Position numbers and translations under genes: made by a program
The notes under the pieces: generated by a model
The model's database searches: none
The model's input: only the letters and a program-made list of their open reading frames with translations
Told to the model about the DNA's origin: nothing
Part shown: piece after piece, positions 37,120 to 44,059 of the stretch
Layout of the letters: each line of letters begins with the position of its first letter
Position numbering within the stretch: the stretch's first letter is position 1
NCBI RefSeq assembly: GCF_015352955.1
Contig: NZ_JACYOX010000034.1
Location: 1 to 64,000 of the forward strand
Source: Noviherbaspirillum soli
Lineage (GTDB): Bacteria; Pseudomonadota; Gammaproteobacteria; Burkholderiales; Burkholderiaceae_D
DNA length: 64,000 bases
Direction of reading: 5' to 3'

Positions 37120-37764
37120 ATGCCCCTTCTCTCGGCCCCCTCCGGCAGCCTGTTCATGGTCGTTGCGCCTTCCGGCGCCGGCAAGTCCACCCTGGTCAAC
37201 GCGCTGCTGGCGCAGGACAGCGCGATCCGCCTGTCCGTCTCCTACACCACCCGGCCGCCGCGTCCCGGCGAGCAGAACGGCCGCGAATACCATTTCGTCA
37301 CGGTCGACGACTTCCTTGCCCGGCGCGAGGCCGGCGAGTTCCTGGAGTCGGCCGAAGTGCATGGCAATTACTACGGCACCTCCCGCATCTGGATACATGA
37401 ACAGATGCGCGCCGGCACCGACGTGCTGCTGGAGATCGACTGGCAGGGCGCGCAGCAGGTACGCAAGCAGTTTCCGCATGCGGTCGGCATGTTCATCCTT
37501 CCGCCGTCGATTGCCGCGCTGGAGGAAAGGCTGCACAAGCGTGGCCAGGACGATCCGCAGGTCATCACCCGCCGCCTGCTGGCGGCAGGCGGGGAGATCG
37601 CCCATGCGCCCGACTTCGAGTATGTTATTATCAACCACGAATTTTCCGTGGCCTTATCCGAACTGACTTCCATCGTTAAAGCAACCCGCTGCAGGTTCCC
37701 GCAGCAAGCGGCCCGCAACGCCTCCCTGTTTGCCCAACTGGGCATTCATGCCAACTTAAGTTAA
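37120..37764 (+). CDS. gmk: Guanylate kinase
   Basis: The 214-residue enzyme converts GMP and ATP to GDP and ADP. The P-loop is [17 protein letters not shown]. The GMP-binding part has [20 protein letters not shown] and [16 protein letters not shown], and [17 protein letters not shown] follows. The length is standard. It is followed by rpoZ (22 bp) and spoT, a common betaproteobacterial cluster that joins GTP supply with (p)ppGpp metabolism. Confidence 0.96.
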   Translation: MPLLSAPSGSLFMVVAPSGAGKSTLVNALLAQDSAIRLSVSYTTRPPRPGEQNGREYHFVTVDDFLARREAGEFLESAEVHGNYYGTSRIWIHEQMRAGTDVLLEIDWQGAQQVRKQFPHAVGMFILPPSIAALEERLHKRGQDDPQVITRRLLAAGGEIAHAPDFEYVIINHEFSVALSELTSIVKATRCRFPQQAARNASLFAQLGIHANLS

Positions 37765-37786
37765 TCACTGTCATCCTGGAGCATAC

Positions 37787-37990
37787 ATGGCACGCATTAC
37801 CATCGAGGACTGCCTCGTCAAGATCCCAAACCGTTTTCAACTGACCCTGGCCGCCACCTACCGCGCCCGCCAGCTGGTTCAGGGCCACACCGCCATGGTG
37901 GATGCCAAGGACAAGCCGACCGTTCTGGCACTTCGTGAAATCGCCGCCGGCAAGGTGGGCATTGAAATGCTGAAGAAAGTCCCGAGCTAA
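37787..37990 (+). CDS. rpoZ: RNA polymerase omega subunit
   Basis: The 67-residue omega subunit starts [20 protein letters not shown] followed by [13 protein letters not shown], and ends [13 protein letters not shown]. It helps assemble RNA polymerase and, with beta', forms a (p)ppGpp-binding site. It lies between gmk and spoT. Confidence 0.96.
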   Translation: MARITIEDCLVKIPNRFQLTLAATYRARQLVQGHTAMVDAKDKPTVLALREIAAGKVGIEMLKKVPS

Positions 37991-38029
37991 TCCTCCTCTT
38001 CCTGCGCGCCTCGTCGCTGATTAGCATTC

Positions 38030-40303
38030 ATGAACCTGACCTCAACAGATTCGACCGTATCAGCCGCAACCGCGCAGCGGGGTGATACCCCCCGCACGCC
38101 CAACCAGCGGCCGACCCGGCAGGACTCGTCGGCCGCGCCCGCCCCCGCGCCGGGGGTGGCCTCCGTCTCCCGCCTCTCCGAGCAGCTTGCCGAATACCTG
38201 ACGCCTTCCGAACTGAAGAAGGTCAAGGAAGCCTATCGCTTCTCGGATGAAAAGCATCTGGGCCAGATGCGCAAGTCGGGCGAACCGTATATTTCCCATC
38301 CGATCGCCGTCGCCGAAATCTGCGCCGAGTGGAAGCTCGACGCCCAGGCCATCATGGCCGCGCTGCTGCACGACGTGATGGAAGACCAGGATGTGCGGAA
38401 GGACGAGCTGATCGAGCGCTTCGGCGCGCCGGTGGCGTCTCTGGTGGACGGCCTGTCCAAGCTCGACAAGATCGAATTCCAGACCCAGATCGAAATGCAG
38501 GCGGAAAACTTCCGCAAGATGCTGCTGGCCATGGCCCGCGACGTGCGGGTGATCCTGGTCAAGCTGGCCGACCGCCTGCACAACATGCGCACCCTCGGCC
38601 ACATGGACGCCCACAAGCGCCGCCGCATCGCGCGCGAGACCATGGACGTCTACGTGCCGATCGCGCACCGGCTGGGCCTGAACAACCTGTACCGCGAACT
38701 GCAGGACCTGTCCTTCTCGCATCTGTACCCGGTGCGCTACCGCACGCTGGGCAAGGCGGTGAAGGCGGCCCGCGGCAACCGCCGCGAAGTGGTCAGCAAG
38801 ATCATGGATGCGGTCAAGAACACGCTGGCCGCCACCGGCATCCAGGCCGAGGTGTATGGCCGCGAGAAAACCCTGTTCGGCATCTACCGCAAGATGCGCA
38901 ACAAGCACCTGTCGTTCTCGCAGGTGCTGGACGTCTATGGCTTTCGCATCGTGGTCGACAGCTTTGCCAACTGCTACGTCGCGCTGGGCACGCTGCATGC
39001 GCTGTACAAGCCGATGCCGGGCAAGTTCAAGGACTACATTGCGATCCCCAAGCTCAACGGCTACCAGTCGCTGCACACCACGCTGATCGGCCCCTACGGC
39101 ACGCCGGTCGAGTTCCAGATCCGCACCGCCGACATGCATCGGGTGGCGGAATCCGGCGTGGCCGCGCACTGGCTGTACAAGAACGACGAAGGCGCGCTGA
39201 CCGACCTGCAGCAGCGCACCCATGCCTGGCTGCAGTCGCTGCTGGACATCCAGAAGCAGACCGGCGACTCGGCCGAGTTCCTGGAGCATGTGAAGGTCGA
39301 CCTGTTTCCGGATTCGGTGTATGTGTTCACGCCGAAATCGAAAATCATTTCACTGCCGCGCGGCGCCACCGCGCTCGACTTCGCCTACACCATCCATACC
39401 GACATCGGCGACCATGCGGTGGAAGGCATCATCAATCACGAGCATGTGCCGCTGCGCACCGAGTTGCGCAACGGCGACATCGTCGAGATCGTTTCCTCGT
39501 CGGACGCGCGGCCGAGCCCGACCTGGCTGGGTTTCGTTCGCACCGGCAAGGCGCGCTCCGCGATCCGGCATCATCTGCGCACCATCAACCGCTCCGAATC
39601 GGTGGCGCTGGGCCGCGATCTGCTGGCCCAGGCGCTGGAAGCGCTGAGCCTCTCCCCCGACCTGCCGGCGCCGCTGGCGGAGCGCCTGCTCAAGGAGTCG
39701 AGCGCCAAGTCCCTCGAAGACCTCCATGCCGACATCGGCGTGGGCAAGCGCATGGCCACGCTGGTGGCGCGCCATATCTTCGGGCTGGCGGAAAACGTCA
39801 CCGGCTCGGCGCCGGCGGTGGACGACCAGGGCGAACTGATCCCGACCAAGCTCGACCCGGTGGTCATTACCGGCAGCGAAGGCACCGCGGTGCATCTCGG
39901 CCAGTGCTGCCTGCCGATTCCGGGCGACAGCATGTATGGCCAGTTCCGGCGCGACCAGGGCCTGACGGTGCATGCCGCCGACTGCGACATCGCCAAGCGC
40001 CAGCGCGCCAAGGAACCGGAACGCTGGACCGAAGTGGTCTGGAGCCCGGAGGTCAACCGCCGCTTCGACTGCCGCATCAAGGTGCTGGTGCATAACGAGA
40101 AGGGTGCGCTGGCAAGGGTGGCCGCCGAACTAGGCGAGTCCGACGCCAACATCGTCCATGTGAGCATGGACGATGACAAGGACCAGGTGATGCAGCAGCT
40201 GCGCTTTACGGTGCAGGTGGAAGACCGCATTCACCTGGCGCGCCTGATGCGCAATGTGCGGGCGATACCGAGCGTGGCGCGCATCCTGCGGGAACGCTCC
40301 TAG
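38030..40303 (+). CDS. spoT: Bifunctional (p)ppGpp synthetase/hydrolase SpoT/Rel
   Basis: The 757-residue protein has a disordered N-terminal 45 residues. The HD hydrolase domain is intact (ISHPIAVAEICAEWKLD, ALLHDVMEDQDV). The synthetase domain has GREKTLFGIYRKMRNK, DVYGFRIVVDS, KFKDYIAIPKLNGYQSLHTT (the RxKD-like form of bifunctional enzymes) and a TGS domain (VYVFTPKSKIISLPRGATAL). A CC/RIS region and a C-terminal ACT domain (IKVLVHNEKGALARVAAELG) complete it. Both activities appear intact. It is in the gmk-rpoZ-spoT cluster. The C-terminal Cys residues HLGQCCLPIPGDSM are conserved in long Rel proteins. Confidence 0.96.
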   Translation: MNLTSTDSTVSAATAQRGDTPRTPNQRPTRQDSSAAPAPAPGVASVSRLSEQLAEYLTPSELKKVKEAYRFSDEKHLGQMRKSGEPYISHPIAVAEICAEWKLDAQAIMAALLHDVMEDQDVRKDELIERFGAPVASLVDGLSKLDKIEFQTQIEMQAENFRKMLLAMARDVRVILVKLADRLHNMRTLGHMDAHKRRRIARETMDVYVPIAHRLGLNNLYRELQDLSFSHLYPVRYRTLGKAVKAARGNRREVVSKIMDAVKNTLAATGIQAEVYGREKTLFGIYRKMRNKHLSFSQVLDVYGFRIVVDSFANCYVALGTLHALYKPMPGKFKDYIAIPKLNGYQSLHTTLIGPYGTPVEFQIRTADMHRVAESGVAAHWLYKNDEGALTDLQQRTHAWLQSLLDIQKQTGDSAEFLEHVKVDLFPDSVYVFTPKSKIISLPRGATALDFAYTIHTDIGDHAVEGIINHEHVPLRTELRNGDIVEIVSSSDARPSPTWLGFVRTGKARSAIRHHLRTINRSESVALGRDLLAQALEALSLSPDLPAPLAERLLKESSAKSLEDLHADIGVGKRMATLVARHIFGLAENVTGSAPAVDDQGELIPTKLDPVVITGSEGTAVHLGQCCLPIPGDSMYGQFRRDQGLTVHAADCDIAKRQRAKEPERWTEVVWSPEVNRRFDCRIKVLVHNEKGALARVAAELGESDANIVHVSMDDDKDQVMQQLRFTVQVEDRIHLARLMRNVRAIPSVARILRERS

Positions 40304-40317
40304 CGAGCCGGCAGCGC

Positions 40318-40415
40318 GCCGGGCCCGGACCGTGTTGCTTGCTGCCTCGCAGCGACGTCTTGAAGCAAGCAAAAAAAAGCGCTCTGGCGACCGCGCGCCG
40401 CTGCGCAGGCCGGTT
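40318..40415 (+). repeat. Fragment related to the structured intergenic repeat
   Basis: A poly-A stretch followed by a segment like GGCGACCGCGCGCCGCTGCG resembles the middle of the repeat found at 1-250, but the long stem is missing. It is probably a decayed copy in the spoT-greB gap. The similarity is limited, so the call is tentative. Confidence 0.4.
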
Positions 40416-40460
40416 TGCAGGCGTGGATGGCATTGTCGGCCGGCTTCCCGGCCGGGTGAT

Positions 40461-40493
40461 GGCGGAATGCCCCTTCGGGGTATTCCGCCCTAC
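40461..40493 (+). repeat. REP-like palindrome, copy 3
   Basis: The stem GGCGGAATGCCCC / GGGGTATTCCGCC with a short loop is followed by CTAC. It is the same family as 9098-9131, but with base pairs in the stem exchanged on both sides. It lies between the convergent spoT and greB genes and could also end transcripts. Confidence 0.8.
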
Positions 40494-40539
40494 CCTGAGA
40501 CAGACGCGACAACGGGGGCAGCCCCCGGCGCAACCGGGG

Positions 40540-41100
40540 CTACGCCGACGGCGCCGGGTACGACACCTCCAGCACTTCCAGCTCATCCAGGCCGGCCGGC
40601 GTCTGCAGGGTGACGGTGTCGCTGACATGCGCCTTGGTCAGCGCCCGCGCCACGGGCGAGACCCAGCTGATCTTTCCATGCAGCGGATCAAGTTCGTCGA
40701 TGCCGACGATGGTGACCGTGTGCTCTTCCCCGGCGGCATTGCAATAGGTGACGGTGGCGCCGAAGTACACCTGGTCGCTGCCATGATGCACGGTCGGATC
40801 GACGACTTCGGCGGCGTCCATGCGCTTGGTCAGGAAGCGGATGCGGCGGTCGATTTCACGCAGGCGCCGCTTGCCGTAAATGTAGTCGCCATTCTCCGAA
40901 CGGTCGCCATTGGAGGCGGCCCAGTGCACCACCTTCACCACCTCCGGCCGCTCGACATCGATCAGGTGCAGCAGCTCGTCGCGGATGCGCTGGTAGCCCC
41001 CCGGCGTGATGTAGTTCTTCGCGCCAGCCGGGATCTGCGGCAGGGCGCCGGCCAGGTCTTCGTCGTCATCCTCGGATTCCTTCACGAAAGCCTTGTTCAT
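40540..41100 (-). CDS. greB: Transcription elongation factor GreB
   Basis: The 186-residue GreA/GreB protein rescues backtracked RNA polymerase by stimulating transcript cleavage. An N-terminal extension of about 28 acidic residues precedes ITPGGYQRIRDELLHLIDVE. The coiled-coil tip SNGDRSENGDYIYGKRRLRE (acidic Asp/Glu at the tip) follows. RIRFLTKRMDAAEVVDPTVH and the C-terminal FKBP-like domain (TVTIVGIDELDPLHGKISWV) favour GreB over GreA. It is upstream of rlmJ's end by 9 bp on the same strand. Confidence 0.93.
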   Translation of the reverse strand: MNKAFVKESEDDDEDLAGALPQIPAGAKNYITPGGYQRIRDELLHLIDVERPEVVKVVHWAASNGDRSENGDYIYGKRRLREIDRRIRFLTKRMDAAEVVDPTVHHGSDQVYFGATVTYCNAAGEEHTVTIVGIDELDPLHGKISWVSPVARALTKAHVSDTVTLQTPAGLDELEVLEVSYPAPSA

Positions 41101-41109
41101 CGCGGTCCC

Positions 41110-42030
41110 CTATCCGGTGCGCCGGGTGCCGGTATTGACCGGCAGCGTCTGGCCCGATTCCAGCACGAAGCTCGCGCCCGCGTCGGCGCCCAGCGTCTTG
41201 ACCAGCCAGGGCATGACTTCGCGCAGCATCGGCTCCAGCGTCCATGGCGGATTCAGGATGAACATGCCGCTGCTGGCCAGGCCAAAGCCGTCCGGCACCG
41301 GCGCACTGATCGACAGGGTGACGTTGAGCCAGCCGTTGGCCGGGATGCGCTTCAGTTTCTCGGGCATCTGGCGCGATTCCATGCGCTGCAGCGCCGGGTA
41401 CCAGACAGCGTAGATGCCGGTGGCGAAGCGGCCCACCGCGTCTTCCAGCGTCTGCTTGACGCGCCGGTAGTCGTCCTTGACCTCGTACGGCGGATCGATC
41501 AGCACCAGTGCGCGCCGCGATGGCGGCGGCAGCAGCGCCTTCAGGCCGGCAAATCCGTCCGCATGGGAAATCATCACCCGCTTGCCGCGCGCCGCCGCCG
41601 GCCTGCCCTGCGCGGCCTCATGGGCTTCGAGCTTGCGGAAGTTTTCGGCCAGCATCTTCACGTCGCGCGGATGCAGTTCGAAAAGCCGCAGCCGGTCCTG
41701 TTCCCGCATCACCTTCTCGGCACAGTACGGCGAGCCGGGGTAGAAGCGCAGCTTGCCGCTGGGGTTCATCGCGCGGATCAGGTCGACATACTCGGCCAGT
41801 GACTGCGGCAGGTCCTTGCGGTTCCAGAGCCGGGTGATGCCGGTATCGAACTCGGCATTCTTGGTGGACTCGCCGCTGTCGAGCGCATACAGGCCGGCGC
41901 CGGCATGGGTGTCGATGTACATGTAGGGCGCATCCTTCTGCCCCAGGTACTTCAGCAATTGGATGGTGACGAAGTGCTTCAGCACGTCGGCATGATTGCC
42001 CGCGTGGAAGGCGTGGCGGTAACTAAGCAT
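41110..42030 (-). CDS. rlmJ: 23S rRNA (adenine-2030-N6)-methyltransferase RlmJ
   Basis: The 306-residue product from the ATG at 42030 starts MLSYRHAFHAGNHADVLKH, the RlmJ signature. It then has YIDTHAGAGLYAL (SAM-binding) and the catalytic motif VLIDPPYEVKDDYRRV. GMFILNPPWTLEPMLREVMP is the conserved C-terminal part. It methylates A2030 of 23S rRNA. The frame is open 15 codons further upstream but without family similarity. Confidence 0.94.
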   Translation of the reverse strand: MLSYRHAFHAGNHADVLKHFVTIQLLKYLGQKDAPYMYIDTHAGAGLYALDSGESTKNAEFDTGITRLWNRKDLPQSLAEYVDLIRAMNPSGKLRFYPGSPYCAEKVMREQDRLRLFELHPRDVKMLAENFRKLEAHEAAQGRPAAARGKRVMISHADGFAGLKALLPPPSRRALVLIDPPYEVKDDYRRVKQTLEDAVGRFATGIYAVWYPALQRMESRQMPEKLKRIPANGWLNVTLSISAPVPDGFGLASSGMFILNPPWTLEPMLREVMPWLVKTLGADAGASFVLESGQTLPVNTGTRRTG

Positions 42031-42091
42031 AGGAAAGCCTGGCGTGAAATGAAGAAGTGGCGGCCATTTTAACAAGTGGCCCCCGGTATCC

Positions 42092-42808
42092 CTATTTAAG
42101 CGTCATTGGCGCCAGCCGGCGCCGCTCCTGGCGCTTCTGCGCCAGGGTCGTACACAGCAGCAGCAGGAAGGACATCGCCAGCAGCAGCAGCGCAAAGCCG
42201 TGGGCATGGGCATAGTTGAGCATCTGCGCCTGGTCATAGAGCGCTATCGATGCCACCCGGGTCACGCCAGGAATATTCCCGCCCAGCATCAGCACCACCC
42301 CAAATTCGCCTATGGTGTGGGCAAAGGCCAGCAGGCTGCCGGCCATCACGCCAGAGCGCGCCAGCGGCAGCGCGATATGCAGGAAAGCCTGGCGCCGCGT
42401 CATGCCCAGGCTGTAGGCGGCCTGCAGCACCTCCGGCCGCTGCATGCGAAACGCCGCCACCACCGGCTGCACCGCGAACGGCAGGCTGTAGACGCAGGAG
42501 CCGATCACCAGTCCGGCAAAGGAAAACGGCAGCGGCTGGCCGAACACCTCCTGCCACCAGTGGCCGAAGGCATGGCGCGGCGACAGCAGCACCAGCAGAT
42601 AAAAGCCGATCACGGTGGGCGGCAGCACCAGCGGCATCGCGATCAGGATTTCAATGCCCAGCGCAAGGCGGCTGCGGGCCGACGCCAGCCAGGCGCCCAG
42701 CGGCAGCGCCATCAGCATCAGCAGTGCGGTCGACACCAGCGCCAGCCTGAGCGTCAGCGCCAGCGACATCCACAGCTCGGCCGGAAGCGCCCAGGGCGGC
42801 GTCAGCAT
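42092..42808 (-). CDS. modB: Molybdate ABC transporter permease ModB
   Basis: The 238-residue permease from the ATG at 42808 overlaps the modA stop by one base (TGATG), with GGGAG just before. There are five to six membrane segments. The ABC-permease EAA motif reads AAYSLGMTRRQAFLHIALPL and is followed by AFAHTIGEFGVVLMLGGNIP, characteristic of ModB. No modC ATPase gene follows; the next gene is rlmJ, so the ATPase must be encoded elsewhere or shared with another importer. Confidence 0.93.
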   Translation of the reverse strand: MLTPPWALPAELWMSLALTLRLALVSTALLMLMALPLGAWLASARSRLALGIEILIAMPLVLPPTVIGFYLLVLLSPRHAFGHWWQEVFGQPLPFSFAGLVIGSCVYSLPFAVQPVVAAFRMQRPEVLQAAYSLGMTRRQAFLHIALPLARSGVMAGSLLAFAHTIGEFGVVLMLGGNIPGVTRVASIALYDQAQMLNYAHAHGFALLLLAMSFLLLLCTTLAQKRQERRRLAPMTLK

Positions 42809-43560
42809 CACTCCCGGCCCGTCGGCAATGTGAAGCCGCATTCGGCCAGCAGCGCGCGGCCCTTGTCGGAGCGCAGGAAGCGCAGGTAGGCCACCGCCTG
42901 CGGATTGGCGCTGCCGTGCCGGGTCAGGATCGCGCCCTGCTCGATCGGCGGGTAGGCATCGGCAGGCAGCAGCCAGCCCGCCCGCCTGCCGGCCAGGTGC
43001 GCGCTGCTGACCAGCCCGACCTGCGCATTGCCGCTCTCCACGAACTGCATGGTCTGCGCGATGTTCTCGCCGAACACCAGCTTGTCCCTGATCTGATCCC
43101 ACAGGCCGGCTCGCTGCAGCGCCGCTTTGGCGGCCTTGCCATAGGGCGCCACCTCCGGATTGGCGATGGCGATGCGGCGGATTGCCGGATCGGTCAGCAA
43201 GCGCAGGCCGTTGTCGACCCGGATGCCGGGCGCCGCGGCCCACAGGGCCAGCCGGCCGTGGGCATAGACGAACAGCGAGGCCGGATCGGCCAGGCCGGCA
43301 TCGGCCAGCGCGCGCGGATAGGCGGTATCGGCGGACAGGAATACGTCATACGGCGCGCCATTGTTGATCTGCGCGTAAAAGCTGCCGGAGGCGCCTATGG
43401 TGGCGCTGGCGCCGGTGCCGGAAGCCGCATTGAGCCGGTCGATGCAGGTGGCCAGGTCGGCCGCGGCGGCGACGCGCAACGGCTGCTGCTGCGCCACGGC
43501 CGCCGGCGCAAGAAGCGCGGCAAGCAACAGCAGGCCGCAGCGAATAAGGCAAGAGAACAT
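42808..43560 (-). CDS. modA: Molybdate-binding periplasmic protein ModA
   Basis: The 250-residue solute-binding protein from the ATG at 43560 has a Sec signal peptide (CGLLLLAALLAPAAVAQQ). RVAAAADLATCIDRLNA, GASGSFYAQINNGAPYDVFL and FGENIAQTMQFVESGNAQVG are ModA motifs for binding molybdate or tungstate. A ModE-type palindrome lies 10 bp before the start, so expression should be repressed when molybdate is plentiful. It may supply the molybdoenzyme at 23 kb. Confidence 0.93.
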   Translation of the reverse strand: MFSCLIRCGLLLLAALLAPAAVAQQQPLRVAAAADLATCIDRLNAASGTGASATIGASGSFYAQINNGAPYDVFLSADTAYPRALADAGLADPASLFVYAHGRLALWAAAPGIRVDNGLRLLTDPAIRRIAIANPEVAPYGKAAKAALQRAGLWDQIRDKLVFGENIAQTMQFVESGNAQVGLVSSAHLAGRRAGWLLPADAYPPIEQGAILTRHGSANPQAVAYLRFLRSDKGRALLAECGFTLPTGRE

Positions 43561-43570
43561 GGAGGGCTTT

Positions 43571-43594
43571 CGTAATATCCGGAGGAATATAACG
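43571..43594. promoter_or_regulatory. ModE-type operator (Mo-box) upstream of modA
   Basis: CGTAATAT and ATATAACG are separated by 8 bp and pair at 7 of 8 positions. The sequence and layout match the known Mo-box with its CG-TATAT half-sites. It lies between modE and modA. Confidence 0.7.
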
Positions 43595-43635
43595 AAAACC
43601 ACGTCACTTGTCTTGCGAATCAGCATGGAAAGGCG

Positions 43636-43995
43636 TCATCGCTGCAGGCCGGGCGCCAGCAGCGATGACAGATAGGCCATGTCGGCTTCCACGGCCGCGC
43701 GCGCGGCTTGCTCCATCGCGGTGTAACGGGCCAGCACCGCGCGGCCATGGTCGGTCAGACGGGCGCCGCCGCCGCGGGCGCCGCCGGTGCTGGTTTCCAC
43801 CAGCGGCGCGCGGAAACAGCGGTTGACGTCTTCCACCAGCAGCCAGGCGCGCCGGTAGGACATGTTCATCGTGCGGGCCGCGGCCGAGATCGAGCCGCTT
43901 TCTTCGATGCCGCGCAGCAGGGCCGCCTTGCCGGGGCCAAGAGCGATCACGCCGTCAAGCAGCAGCCGCAACTGCAGGGAGTGGGAAATGGTCAT
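43636..43995 (-). CDS. modE: ModE-type molybdate-responsive regulator (DNA-binding domain only)
   Basis: The 119-residue product from the ATG at 43995 has the ModE N-terminal winged helix: ALLRGIEESGSISAAARTMN, MSYRRAWLLVEDVNRCFRAP and VETSTGGARGGGARLTDHGR. The molybdate-binding Mop/TOBE domains of full ModE are absent, so it either senses molybdate through another protein or acts as a truncated form found in many proteobacteria. It precedes modA on the same strand. Confidence 0.88.
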   Translation of the reverse strand: MTISHSLQLRLLLDGVIALGPGKAALLRGIEESGSISAAARTMNMSYRRAWLLVEDVNRCFRAPLVETSTGGARGGGARLTDHGRAVLARYTAMEQAARAAVEADMAYLSSLLAPGLQR

Positions 43996-44059
43996 GCGCC
44001 GATTGTAGCAAGCGGCATCGGCCTGACCTTGCCGGATACGGTCCGTTGCAGGATGGCGG

